Position numbers and translations under genes: made by a program
Notes under the pieces: generated by a model
What the model saw: only the letters and a program-made list of their open reading frames with translations
Databases searched by the model: none
What the model was told of the DNA's origin: nothing
Source of the DNA: a virus
IMG/VR virus record: IMGVR_UViG_3300009149_000038
Span: 1 to 56,489 of that record
Strand: one strand, 5' to 3'
Length of the DNA: 56,489 nt
Shown: one piece after another, positions 25,702 to 34,110 of the stretch
Layout: every line of letters begins with the position of its first letter
How positions within the stretch are numbered: position 1 is the stretch's first letter

Positions 25702-26070
25702 CTAATATTTTATAATTGCTTTTGCTGATTTCATTAATTCCTTAGCAGGTTTGTCTTCATTTTCCCATCTGCCATCATATTCTGAAAGGATATACAAATC
25801 TTCTTCCAATGCGTTAGCAACTTCTTTTAATTTTGTTTCATCTAGAGTTACATCTAGATCACCATGCCATACCTTTCCCCTAGTTTCTATGACAATATTA
25901 GCATTAAATACTATGATATTATCAGGATGAGCGTCTCTATATCCAGATTTGGATCCACCGATCATACGGCCTATTGGAAGTCCTTTTGATAAAAAAATCT
26001 GATACATATCACCATCTGAAAGAAATTCGGATGGAAATTGCTGATAATCCGGGATGTAATCTTTTGCCAT
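25702..26070 (-). CDS. Hypothetical protein between gp47 and gp46, 122 aa
   Basis: The ATG at 26070 (MAKDYIPDY) is preferred: it lies 17 bases after the gp47 stop, whereas the upstream ATG at 26106 would overlap gp47 by 20 bases. The protein has conserved-looking GSKSGYRDAHPDNIIVFNAN and WHGDLDVTLDE segments, which read like a compact beta-rich enzyme or binding domain, but no family is recognised. Its position between the two nuclease subunits suggests a DNA-processing connection. Confidence 0.55.
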   Translation of the reverse strand: MAKDYIPDYQQFPSEFLSDGDMYQIFLSKGLPIGRMIGGSKSGYRDAHPDNIIVFNANIVIETRGKVWHGDLDVTLDETKLKEVANALEEDLYILSEYDGRWENEDKPAKELMKSAKAIIKY

Positions 26071-26086
26071 AATATTAATTTTAATT

Positions 26087-27205
26087 TTAGGTAAGCTCCT
26101 CTTCAAGTTTTGTTGCCTTCTCGTGATATTCTCTATTAAGAAGCTTTAATTTAACAATCATTTCCATATTATATTCTGTACTTTCTATGGAATTTTCCAG
26201 AAGAGTTATAATATCCTTTATTTCTTCACCATCTAAAATTTCATTGAATGAATCGTCTATTTGATTCTTTTCTCCGCGAGTTTCAAGCCTTTTATATTGG
26301 CAATCGCTCAGGAGATCAATAAATCTAGTAAGATTAAATAAATGAATATATTTATCAGGAACAATAATATCTGTGTAATTATTCTCTAGAGCTCTATAAG
26401 CCTTTTCTAATGTCATCTCCATCAACTCTTCCAGAGGAATTCTTTGAAATATTGGGGATATAGTATTTGGCTTGAATACTTGTTCGTGATTGTGAGGATC
26501 TAACATATAAACCCCCTTCTTATTCCCAATATCAGATCTTTTTGTAGAATAAGGGGATCCGATATAAACAGAATCTTTATGCTCCTGCCTCTTGTGAATA
26601 TGACCGGAATAAAGGGCTTTTACCCCTGGCAGCCTTTTTAATCTTGCCCCTTTTCTGATGTTGAATCCATTATCATATTGGAATCCTGCGATATCTGTAT
26701 GGGCGAAGATGTAGTCTGTTTTGTTTGCTTTTGCGTAGGCCTCTTCTTTTTCTCCTGAACCAATCCACGGCAAAACAAGTATAGAGGAATTATTATGTTT
26801 AATTATTACCGGATCTTCAAATATGGTTACGTTTGGTATAAATCTAAATGCAGCTAATGAATTGACATCAGTATCATTTTTCTTGTAAATGTCATGATTT
26901 CCTGTCATGAAATAAACAGGAAGAATATCTGATAGATCAAATATTAGATCTATAGATTTATTCATTACGTTAATATCAAGTAATTGCCTATTGTCAAACC
27001 AATCACCTAAAATGAACAATACATCTCCTTTAATGTAATTTTCTTTTAGGTATGGAATATAGAATTTATAAAAAAAATCGAGATGGTTTTCCAACCACTC
27101 AATTGAATTAGCTCTAACCCCAAAATGGAGGTCGGATATCATAAAAATTCTATTAAAAGGTATGTCTAGGGTAGGTACTTTGTACTCAATCTGTTCAATG
27201 TTCAT
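26087..27205 (-). CDS. 47: Recombination endonuclease subunit, T4 gp47-like (Mre11/SbcD family)
   Basis: The 372-aa metallophosphoesterase has the phosphodiesterase motifs in order: SDLHFG (about 24), GDWFDNR (about 66), GNHDIYK (about 98), HTDIAG (about 165) and SGHIHKRQ (about 195). T4 gp47 is 339 aa. It is the nuclease partner of gp46. It is preceded by a terminator and a TTGTGTAAAAAGA element 20 bases upstream that also precedes the clamp gene. Confidence 0.93.
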   Translation of the reverse strand: MNIEQIEYKVPTLDIPFNRIFMISDLHFGVRANSIEWLENHLDFFYKFYIPYLKENYIKGDVLFILGDWFDNRQLLDINVMNKSIDLIFDLSDILPVYFMTGNHDIYKKNDTDVNSLAAFRFIPNVTIFEDPVIIKHNNSSILVLPWIGSGEKEEAYAKANKTDYIFAHTDIAGFQYDNGFNIRKGARLKRLPGVKALYSGHIHKRQEHKDSVYIGSPYSTKRSDIGNKKGVYMLDPHNHEQVFKPNTISPIFQRIPLEELMEMTLEKAYRALENNYTDIIVPDKYIHLFNLTRFIDLLSDCQYKRLETRGEKNQIDDSFNEILDGEEIKDIITLLENSIESTEYNMEMIVKLKLLNREYHEKATKLEEELT

Positions 27206-27224
27206 ATCTAAGTATTAAGCTTAT

Positions 27225-27237
27225 TCTTTTTACACAA
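27225..27237 (-). promoter_or_regulatory. Shared 13-base element upstream of gp47
   Basis: TTGTGTAAAAAGA on the minus strand, identical to 39701-39713 upstream of the clamp gene. It may be a middle-type promoter or operator for replication and recombination genes. Confidence 0.45.
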
Positions 27238-27270
27238 AAAAAGCCTGGGAGTTTTAAGTCCCAGGCTTTT
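27235..27270. terminator. Bidirectional intrinsic terminator
   Basis: AGCCTGGGA / TCCCAGGCT stem (9 bp) with an 8-base loop. It is flanked by A7 on the left and T4 on the right and separates the exported-protein pair from gp47. Confidence 0.85.
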
Positions 27271-27293
27271 GTATCTTACTATATTGTTAAATC

Positions 27294-27776
27294 TTAATTA
27301 CCCAATAATGGAAATCCTAATGTAATACCCCACGAAGTTCCTGATCCGGAAGCGCTCCATCCATATCCTACATCAGCAGCCAAATACCAAGAATAGTCTC
27401 CTACTTTATATCCAAGCGAAATGATATTCATAGCTTCTACATAACTATCTGTCCATGCTCCCCCGTTATAAGACATTTGAGAACGATAGCCGACAGTATT
27501 TAAAGCATAACTTAAATAATATCCGGACTCATCCCATTCAGGACCCCATTTAATATTCCATACTACGCCTGATACGGGGCTGCCATCGCCGGGCATTTTA
27601 GTTGGCATATATCCCAATGTAGTGGAAAAAGATCCAAACTGATAACCTGCGGCTACTGCGCCTTCAGACCACGAATACCCTCCTTGAACTAATACTGCTC
27701 CTTGTGCTTTTGTCTCTGAAGTTGTAGCAAAAAGCATCGTAAAGACCACAACTATTGATAATAGAATTCTTTTCAT
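27294..27776 (-). CDS. Exported outer-membrane-type beta-barrel-like protein, 160 aa
   Basis: A classical signal peptide (MKRILLSIVVVFTMLFATTS, cleavage likely after TKA or AQG) is followed by alternating aromatic/Gly beta strands (YYLSYALNTVGYRSQMSYNG; YSWYLAADVGYGWSASG) ending in FPLLGN. This resembles small outer-membrane beta-barrel or porin-like proteins of Bacteroidota. It lies 7 bases downstream of the lipoprotein gene and before a terminator. It may modify the host surface during infection, for example superinfection exclusion; that role is inference. Confidence 0.65.
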   Translation of the reverse strand: MKRILLSIVVVFTMLFATTSETKAQGAVLVQGGYSWSEGAVAAGYQFGSFSTTLGYMPTKMPGDGSPVSGVVWNIKWGPEWDESGYYLSYALNTVGYRSQMSYNGGAWTDSYVEAMNIISLGYKVGDYSWYLAADVGYGWSASGSGTSWGITLGFPLLGN

Positions 27777-27783
27777 TTTATAA

Positions 27784-28215
27784 TTATTTGGTTACTAAAT
27801 TAGGTTCTACTAATTCGCCATTTCCGATATCCAAAACAAATGGACATCCGTTGGCAGATTTTTTCCCAGTTAAATACCATGTATATGTTAAATCCTCACA
27901 TGAACTTAAGCTTTCATAATTATAAGCCCAATCATATCCATCAAAGGATACCCAACATTCAATACTTCCTGCTTGAACACGAGTATATTTATATGAGTTA
28001 CCGTTGTAAAGTAGTTTTTCGTAGTTTTCAGACATACTTCCCCACGTAACGTCAACCCATACATTATAACCTGTAGAGTTTTTAACTGTTACAGATCCGT
28101 AGCTGTTGATTTCACAATCCGGGCGTGGAGGTATAGGATCTTCACAAGAAGTTAGAAAAATTGAACTTGCAGTGAGCACTACAAATAAAAAAAGTAGATT
28201 TAGAATTTTCTTCAT
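27784..28215 (-). CDS. Phage-encoded lipoprotein, 143 aa
   Basis: The ATG at 28215 is chosen because it gives a typical signal (MKKILNLLFLFVVLTASSI) with lipobox FLTSC; an ATG 45 bases upstream adds residues that do not belong in a signal peptide. After the Cys come acidic residues (EDPIPP), consistent with Bacteroidota surface-lipoprotein export signals. The mature part is beta-rich with Trp/Tyr and three further Cys (DCE, SCED, GCPF). It forms an exported pair with the adjacent barrel-like protein. Confidence 0.7.
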   Translation of the reverse strand: MKKILNLLFLFVVLTASSIFLTSCEDPIPPRPDCEINSYGSVTVKNSTGYNVWVDVTWGSMSENYEKLLYNGNSYKYTRVQAGSIECWVSFDGYDWAYNYESLSSCEDLTYTWYLTGKKSANGCPFVLDIGNGELVEPNLVTK

Positions 28216-28309
28216 ATTAGATGTTTTCGTTAAAAATGAGTGTAAAATAATTTTACTCAATTATAATGAAAAGTTTCCAGATATAAAAACGTTAAATGTT
28301 AGAGAAACG
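28216..28309 (-). promoter_or_regulatory. Leader region with paired TAACG repeats
   Basis: The 94-base gap upstream of the lipoprotein gene is very A/T-rich. On the minus strand it contains TTAACGTTTCTCTAACATTT followed by AACGTTTTTAT, related to repeats near 48395-48415 and 50700-50723. No clear TTG...TTATATTG promoter is seen. Confidence 0.35.
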
Positions 28310-28699
28310 TTAAAATAGATTGGTCATATCTATTAAATCCCCCATGTCTGCTTCGAATGTTCCCCAGCTGGTAATGAATCTGAAACTATCTTCGGAGAGG
28401 TCTTCAATTCCTTGAATTTCTAGATAATCTTCTTCCTCCCACTTATCCTCTGCACTAATTCCTAGTTGTTCAGCTGCAAAAAGATCGAAAGTTTCGGGAT
28501 CAATATATCCCGTTTCCTCATCCCATTCATCTTCGGCAGAATAATTGTATTTCCTTTTAATAGAAAGCTCCTGATCATCCAAATCTAATTCAAAATTTGA
28601 GTCGTCTTCTTTTTCGTTCCATGGGGCGCGAGGATCTTCAGCCGCTCCTAGAGGATATCCTCCCATAGATCCATATTCATTTATAGTTTTAGCTCTCAT
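28310..28699 (-). CDS. Small acidic late protein with MRAKTINE leader, 129 aa
   Basis: The N-terminus MRAKTINE-YGSMGG matches the M[RK]A[RK]-x-[IV]-x-E leader of the two NFERG proteins near the portal, although the following module differs (YPLGAAEDPRAPWN). The body is strongly acidic with repeated SAED(E/K)W(D/E)EE units. A GATAAATAAAG late box is 14 bases upstream. Together these suggest a late, possibly head-internal protein; function unknown. Confidence 0.55.
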   Translation of the reverse strand: MRAKTINEYGSMGGYPLGAAEDPRAPWNEKEDDSNFELDLDDQELSIKRKYNYSAEDEWDEETGYIDPETFDLFAAEQLGISAEDKWEEEDYLEIQGIEDLSEDSFRFITSWGTFEADMGDLIDMTNLF

Positions 28700-28711
28700 A
28701 AGATGATTTTT

Positions 28712-28722
28712 CTTTATTTATC
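28712..28722 (-). promoter_or_regulatory. Late promoter (GATAAATAAAG)
   Basis: On the minus strand, 14 bases upstream of the start at 28699, filling the gap after the upstream gene. Confidence 0.65.
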
Positions 28723-29223
28723 TTAGAAAAGTTTCTTAGTCTGGATCTTGCTGGATAATCCTTGATGATTATGAAGTTCTTTTAAGAGATTTTCTTTGTC
28801 CATAACTCCTATTTCCCCATAGAGTTGGTCATAATTTATTTGGAAAAATTCGGCGAAACCCATAAAGATTTGTGAGCTAGAATAAGATTTTTCTTTTACA
28901 AGCCTTTCTTTAAAATAGTAATACATTTTTACCATATCACTCTTGTCCACTCTTTTGGGGTTCTTATATTTTTCCAAAAATGGGGATTGCTGAAAGATCT
29001 GATAAATTTCCTCATTCAGGGCCTTCAATGTCTGAACTTCAAACATATTATCACTATGCTGATCGTCATATCTTGCAGCCACTCTGGAATCTATCTTCAT
29101 TTCTCCCGAAAAAGCTTCGAATTCGAGCTCTCCCGTATTATAGGAATTGTTAATAATTTTGTCTTCTTTCATTATTTCTTTAGATTCGTCATCCTCCAGA
29201 AAATCATCTTCGTATTCTGTCAT
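28723..29223 (-). CDS. Acidic hypothetical protein, 166 aa
   Basis: The N-terminal 60 residues are acidic and probably flexible (EYEDDFLEDDESKEIMKED). The C-terminal 100 are helical (MVKMYYYFKERLVKEKSY). A GATAAATA box lies 22 bases upstream. It sits immediately downstream of the gp41 helicase gene. No family recognised. Confidence 0.5.
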   Translation of the reverse strand: MTEYEDDFLEDDESKEIMKEDKIINNSYNTGELEFEAFSGEMKIDSRVAARYDDQHSDNMFEVQTLKALNEEIYQIFQQSPFLEKYKNPKRVDKSDMVKMYYYFKERLVKEKSYSSSQIFMGFAEFFQINYDQLYGEIGVMDKENLLKELHNHQGLSSKIQTKKLF

Positions 29224-29244
29224 TATAATGTGATATTTTTAGGG

Positions 29245-29252
29245 TATTTATC
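29245..29252 (-). promoter_or_regulatory. Late promoter (GATAAATA)
   Basis: GATAAATACCC on the minus strand, 22 bases upstream of the start at 29223. Confidence 0.6.
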
Positions 29253-29265
29253 ACATTAAATTTCA

Positions 29266-30738
29266 TCAAAATAAGTTATTTCCTGATTTATCTTCTTTGG
29301 GTGACTGGTTTATAGTTTCTGTTGGTTTATCTGGATCAATATTGCTTCCAACCGTAGCAGCTATTTGGCTTTGTGAACCAGCCCCTCCTCTTTGTCTGGT
29401 ATGTCCGCCAACGGTGCTATTCAATATAAAATCCATGTCTTCAATCTGAGCATTTTTATCTTCTTCTATCCTTGCATATTTCCAATTCAGTGTAAAACGT
29501 TTCCTCGTATTTTCTAATCCTGCAACCCTATTGGCTAAACATTTTAGATAATATTCGGATCTTGCTTTCATTTCTGCGGAAGTAATGATACCAAATAACA
29601 TGTCAACCGTATGAATAAGTGCAGCGGATTCTGAAACGTTGGTAATATTTAGATCTTCATTTTCCCATCCCCCTCTGTTTGTTTGAGTTACGGTAATTAC
29701 TGCCCAATCATGTTCCATTGCCATTGCACGAAGATCTTCTGATATCTGTTTAATCTTCATGTAGGTATTTTCCGTATTTGGGTTTCTCCAATTCTTCATG
29801 ATATTAATATAATCTATGAAGACGTTGTCAAATTTAATACCAAGCATTTCCTGTACCTTTAAAAGATAGGTAGTAATATCATTGGTTGAAGCAGTTGATG
29901 ATGGAAATTCTTTTACATGTAAGCTTCCCAGAGGTTTGAAAGCATTTTGTTTAAGCGAGTTTAACTTCTTTTTTAATAAGTCCTGATCCTCTGTTACTTT
30001 TTCATAATCATCCATTGGGATCTCAAGCAAGTTGGATCCAATACGCATGTTTACTATTTCTTCCTGAAGCTCAAAAGTAATGTAAGCTGTGTTAAATCCT
30101 CCAGAAACGGACCTGGCTGCAAGATTATTTAGCCATAGGGATTTTCCACTCTTTGGCCCTCCGAGAAACCCTATTAAGGAGCCTTTCCAATAACCACCCT
30201 TCATACATGTATCGATATAATCATATCCTGTAGAAGTTCTTGCTAATCTAGTTTGGAGGTGGGATGCTGCGTCAAAGAAGTCGGATCCTAAGTGAAAATC
30301 AAAATCAATTGCAGTTTCTGAGGTTAACATACTGCGGACTTTTTCTACAGTCTCCGCGGCATTTTCTGCAGTAATTTGAGAGGTCTTCATAAATGCGATT
30401 GCCTTACGCATCACATTGTCCAAATTACGTATTCTAATCCAAGGACCTACATTTTCATCAAGCCACTTTGGATCGTATGATTTTAGCTGTTCTTTTGCAT
30501 TGTATAGAGCATTTATAATGTCTTCTGATATAATTTCATTGGCGCCCTTGACTCTAACAAGCTCCGCCATTTGTTCTCTTTTCGGAGCATCCCCATACCT
30601 TTCGGCATGTTCTTTTGCTATCCCAAACATTTCCCGCAATGTCGGATTCGTGAAGAATTCAGGTTTAGCGGTATTTAGATAAAGTTTATTACCTAAAATA
30701 TAATGCCAAAATATTTGCTCTTGATATGCCTGGATCAC
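29266..30738 (-). CDS. 41: Replicative DNA helicase, T4 gp41-like (DnaB family)
   Basis: The 490-aa protein starts at a GTG. The helicase domain has Walker A GGPKSGKS (about 190), the H1a-like FELQEE, Walker B VFIDYINIM, and AVITVTQTNRGGW (sensor/Arg region). T4 gp41 is 475 aa. It is the hexameric 5'-3' helicase of the replisome. The C-terminus is Ser/Gly/Asn-rich and ends KSGNNLF, a possible flexible partner-binding tail. Confidence 0.9.
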   Translation of the reverse strand: MIQAYQEQIFWHYILGNKLYLNTAKPEFFTNPTLREMFGIAKEHAERYGDAPKREQMAELVRVKGANEIISEDIINALYNAKEQLKSYDPKWLDENVGPWIRIRNLDNVMRKAIAFMKTSQITAENAAETVEKVRSMLTSETAIDFDFHLGSDFFDAASHLQTRLARTSTGYDYIDTCMKGGYWKGSLIGFLGGPKSGKSLWLNNLAARSVSGGFNTAYITFELQEEIVNMRIGSNLLEIPMDDYEKVTEDQDLLKKKLNSLKQNAFKPLGSLHVKEFPSSTASTNDITTYLLKVQEMLGIKFDNVFIDYINIMKNWRNPNTENTYMKIKQISEDLRAMAMEHDWAVITVTQTNRGGWENEDLNITNVSESAALIHTVDMLFGIITSAEMKARSEYYLKCLANRVAGLENTRKRFTLNWKYARIEEDKNAQIEDMDFILNSTVGGHTRQRGGAGSQSQIAATVGSNIDPDKPTETINQSPKEDKSGNNLF

Positions 30739-30843
30739 TCTTTTTGAATTATTTTAATTAGATCGTGACTTGAATATTAAACACACGATTTATCTTTATA
30801 ATTTCTTGCTTCTTTAGGGTTCTGTTAGAATCAATAGGGTTTG

Positions 30844-31389
30844 TTAAAATGGTAATTCTTCTTTATATTTTTTTTCAATAACTTCAACGATTGTATTGAC
30901 ATTATCCTTGGTTGCTTCAATTTCTAATAAATCCCCTCTTTGTGATCCCACCATATTATAAAATTCATCATCAATAGCTTTTGCCTCCTCTAATGTCTGC
31001 AATCTCCCGTTTGGATTATAATCCTTTTGTCTTCTAAGAAAAACATTCAGATTTTCGAATGTTTCATGATACTTTATAAGAAGATCCCTGAATTCCTGAG
31101 GCTCTTTCCTCCCATAATAGGTTGCAAGAAGTAATGGAGAATCTGTTAATATAATTTGAACTTTTCCTTCTAATCTCTTCAGCCTGTGATATTGTTTTCC
31201 AGAAACATAGAATTGATTATTTAATACATGTTCCGATCCTTCCCAAACTTTATCCTTTGCATATTCGGTGGCCATCTCACAATCATAGCCTTTCCATTTC
31301 AATTCTGCAAAACAATGGGCCATCGTGGTGGATTTACCAGTCCCTGGCCCTGCGAAAAAATTTACTACTAATGTTCTGTTGTATTTCAT
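30844..31389 (-). CDS. P-loop ATPase/kinase-like protein, 181 aa
   Basis: Walker A GPGTGKST is at residues about 15-22 and ILTDSPLL is a likely Walker B or LID Asp. The body resembles small phage AAA_28/NadR-type nucleotide-binding proteins that bind or phosphorylate small substrates. It overlaps the gp21-like gene by 4 bases, so it is translated together with it. A role in nucleotide or NAD metabolism is possible but not proven. Confidence 0.65.
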   Translation of the reverse strand: MKYNRTLVVNFFAGPGTGKSTTMAHCFAELKWKGYDCEMATEYAKDKVWEGSEHVLNNQFYVSGKQYHRLKRLEGKVQIILTDSPLLLATYYGRKEPQEFRDLLIKYHETFENLNVFLRRQKDYNPNGRLQTLEEAKAIDDEFYNMVGSQRGDLLEIEATKDNVNTIVEVIEKKYKEELPF

Positions 31390-31903
31390 TCTTTAATATT
31401 TAAAAAATCGTTTTCTTTTATGTTTGAAAATGCGTCGGATTCAGCAATTATATCAAAAGAAATAATCTGTTCTATTTCTATTTCCTTGTTTTCATTAACT
31501 GTTCCTATTGCTCTAGGTCTGCAATATAAACCCGTTGGACTTCCATGGGATATTTCATTCAGTATTGTTTTAACAGTTTTTCCCGCAGGAGTTTCCAATA
31601 TACGAATAGTTCCAGCGACTGTATTATTTTTTTCATCCAAATGAATTTCTTCACCTCATGAGAAACGTTAGCTAGATTCGAAAAATTTCCTTCTTTGGGA
31701 TATCCTAGCTGACCTAGCATCGTATCACATTGAAACCACTGATTATTTGGGTCCATTCCCCCCGACATTCCATCAGGGGCTTCAGCAAGACCTTTTTTCT
31801 TCATATTAAAGTATTCAACCATTTTCTCCGCACATTCTTTGGTGTAGATACGGCCGTTCAAATTTTCTTTACCATAATGAATAAAATTTCCTGTTAGCTT
31901 CAT
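31386..31903 (-). CDS. Prohead-protease-like protein (T4 gp21 family), interrupted by a -1 frameshift
   Basis: Two overlapping frames join into one gp21-like chain. Frame A starts at ATG 31903 (TAATG overlap with the upstream stop) and reads NLNGRIYTKE, GQLGYP, NVSHEVKKFIW. Frame B continues with TVAGTIRILETPAGKTV, GLYCRPRAIG and IISFDIIAESDAF. They meet at seven A residues (31627-31633), where one extra A restores a single frame. T4 gp21 shows GELNHP and GVSSRG at the catalytic His and Ser; here the positions read GQLGYP and GLYCRP, so both residues seem lost. It could be an inactive homologue, a slippage-expressed gene, or affected by a sequencing error. Confidence 0.65.
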
Positions 31904-32172
31904 TACCATGGATGTTTTATGAGTTGATACTTGGTCCATCCCTTATGCTCGATGAATCCAGAATCCTGAAGAACCCTTAGGTCTAGTTCTAGATCTTCTT
32001 TAATTCGACATCTAGTTTTTAGACTTACTTCTTCCTTATTGAATTCGTCCTCAAGACGATCCTCACGCTCTAAAAAAGATACGATTTCAAAAAGTAGATC
32101 TTCGTGGGTCGGATTATCAACTATACCAATAAGGTTTTTAATCTTAATCTTCTCCTTCTTGATCCCCTTCAT
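31903..32172 (-). CDS. Small basic/acidic helical protein downstream of uvsX, 89 aa
   Basis: It begins MKGIKKEKIKIKNLIGIVDN and has a helical middle (DLLFEIVSFLEREDRL). It overlaps the uvsX stop by 29 bases and the gp21-like start by one base, so the three genes form a tightly coupled cassette. No family recognised. Confidence 0.5.
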   Translation of the reverse strand: MKGIKKEKIKIKNLIGIVDNPTHEDLLFEIVSFLEREDRLEDEFNKEEVSLKTRCRIKEDLELDLRVLQDSGFIEHKGWTKYQLIKHPW

Positions 32173-33424
32173 CGATTAGTTCTTTAGTGATTTCTGCTAA
32201 ATCTTCTAGGGATTCAATGGAAGGCAACATAAATGTTGGTTTGATGACCTTCTCATCAAGTTCTTTCAGAATTTCTTTTGAGAATACTTTTTCTGTAAAT
32301 AATTCAGCCAAAGGGATTTCTCCCCCAAGATGTTTACATACTAAGAAAAATGCTTTTGGGTTGGGGTTTGCGTATCTTTTTCCATCATCTTTTTCATTTT
32401 CCGGCGTAACTTCGAAATATTTACATTTCTTTTGATCGGCCGGAGATAATTTAATGAATTCTTTTTCTTTAATACACCTCCCCCTAATAATACCAACTGA
32501 TTCCCATGAAACGAATGGCTCTAATCCAACAAAAGGATTAATAGGTTTATAAAATGGAATATGAAATTGAACCTTGATGGGTCTGGCAAATCTCTGTTTT
32601 ATAGGGGTAACAAAAATAGTTACTCCCACTCTTACAGCGTCCACACCTTTTTTCTCCGCTTTCTTTTCTGACTCGTCATCCTTTAATTTTCCCTTTCCGA
32701 GCTGGAATATAATAGACGCATTATATTTTACACCACCACCCCCAGATATTTCCTTAGCGGTAAACATGCTCATTGAATCATAAACATGATTGTTAATTAC
32801 AAAAGGAATACCATATTTTGCAAATTGAAGACCATTTACTCGAAAGAGCTTTCTAATGGCCTGCTGCTTGGTCATATCCCTTTTATTATCACCGGATTTG
32901 GTATCTTCCGATTCTTTTATGGATGAAAGGTTTCCAAGTGAATCCAATACCACTAATATCTTTGGCGGTTCTTCCCCCCTCTTTTTAGCATCCTCGAATT
33001 GTCCTGTTATTTGAGCAGCAATATGAGAGAATTCTTCCACAGTATACACCGGCTGTAGACGAACCCTTGAAGTATCTACCCCAAGTTTTGCTACAAAATC
33101 CACGTCTATAGAGCCTTCAGAATCAAAGTAAATTACATCATATCCCATTTGTTGAGCATGCCTAACAATGCTCATTGCAATAAATGTTTTGCCAGTTCCT
33201 TCTTCCCCAGCTAATACAAGGGATCTTCGGTTGGGTAGTCCTCCAAATAAAGATCCTGACAATGCAGCATTAAGAATATAAGATCCTGTAGGGATCCATT
33301 CATCAATTTTAGCAATGGGATTTATATCAAGGATTTCACCATCTGGGGCGATGGTATTTAGAAAATCATTCAACTGGGAGAAACTCCCAGGTTCTCCTTT
33401 TTTCACAGAAGTCTTTTTTGCCAT
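32144..33424 (-). CDS. uvsX: Recombinase, T4 UvsX/RecA family
   Basis: The 426-aa protein has Walker A GEEGTGKT (residues 73-80), Walker B ILVVLDSLGNL (about 160-170), and the L2-type region around GIPFVINNHVYDS. T4 UvsX is 391 aa. It catalyses strand exchange for recombination-dependent replication and repair with gp46/gp47. The C-terminus is acidic (DEGDQEGED), as in other RecA-type proteins. Confidence 0.93.
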   Translation of the reverse strand: MAKKTSVKKGEPGSFSQLNDFLNTIAPDGEILDINPIAKIDEWIPTGSYILNAALSGSLFGGLPNRRSLVLAGEEGTGKTFIAMSIVRHAQQMGYDVIYFDSEGSIDVDFVAKLGVDTSRVRLQPVYTVEEFSHIAAQITGQFEDAKKRGEEPPKILVVLDSLGNLSSIKESEDTKSGDNKRDMTKQQAIRKLFRVNGLQFAKYGIPFVINNHVYDSMSMFTAKEISGGGGVKYNASIIFQLGKGKLKDDESEKKAEKKGVDAVRVGVTIFVTPIKQRFARPIKVQFHIPFYKPINPFVGLEPFVSWESVGIIRGRCIKEKEFIKLSPADQKKCKYFEVTPENEKDDGKRYANPNPKAFFLVCKHLGGEIPLAELFTEKVFSKEILKELDEKVIKPTFMLPSIESLEDLAEITKELIDEGDQEGED

Positions 33425-33467
33425 AATATAATTGTTTATTATTTTATGGACTTACGGGGGAAAGTTT

Positions 33468-34079
33468 TTATAATTCTAAATCTATTTCGTCCTCTTCCTT
33501 TTTCTTTCCTTTTTCTTCTTCCCCTTCAGCTTCTTCTTTAGAAACTATATCTTCACCTTCAGCTTCTGTGTCTACTTCCTCATCTTTTGCTTCTTCCTCA
33601 TCTTTTTGAAGCTGATCAGCTAGCTCTTGATAATCCTCCATCTGATCAAGAACAGGTTTTAGCCTCCAGAAAATACGAGCCTCAGCATCTTCGGGAAGAA
33701 TAAATCCAGCCCAGTCAATTTCGGCCTTATCCGGAATAATTTGTGATTGTTTGATGGGATCCTTTGGAGCTGCAAAGAAATAATAAACTCTTTTATAAAG
33801 ATTACCTTCTTTATCCTTATAATCAATAAAATCTGGTTTGGTTGGATTTAAAATAGCTTCGGGATCAATAGTTATGCCAACTTCTTCCCTGGTTTCTCTA
33901 ATAGCAGCTTCTACTAAATCTTCTCCTTCTTCAACATGACCTTTTGGAATAGAATAAGTTCCATACCATTCTTGTCCTTTTGGGTGACCTAAAAGAATTG
34001 CTCCCTTTTGAATTATAGCTAATCCTGCAGAAAGCTGCAGCTGTTTTTTCTCAGTAATTAAAGATTCTCTTACTAACAT
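33468..34079 (-). CDS. Nudix hydrolase with acidic C-terminal tail, 203 aa
   Basis: The Nudix box is complete: GHVEEGEDLVEAAIRETREE (about residues 46-65), followed by VGI. The C-terminal 60 residues are almost all Glu, Asp and Lys. The N-terminus MLVRESLITEKK contains an LITE site reminiscent of prohead-cleaved leaders, and a GATAAATA late box lies 19 bases upstream, which is unusual for an NTP-sanitising enzyme. The substrate cannot be predicted. Confidence 0.85.
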   Translation of the reverse strand: MLVRESLITEKKQLQLSAGLAIIQKGAILLGHPKGQEWYGTYSIPKGHVEEGEDLVEAAIRETREEVGITIDPEAILNPTKPDFIDYKDKEGNLYKRVYYFFAAPKDPIKQSQIIPDKAEIDWAGFILPEDAEARIFWRLKPVLDQMEDYQELADQLQKDEEEAKDEEVDTEAEGEDIVSKEEAEGEEEKGKKKEEDEIDLEL

Positions 34080-34097
34080 ATTAGTGGACTATTTTTA

Positions 34098-34105
34098 TAT
34101 TTATC
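34098..34105 (-). promoter_or_regulatory. Late promoter (GATAAATA)
   Basis: GGATAAATATAA on the minus strand, 19 bases upstream of the Nudix gene start at 34079. Confidence 0.6.
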
Positions 34106-34110
34106 CAAGA

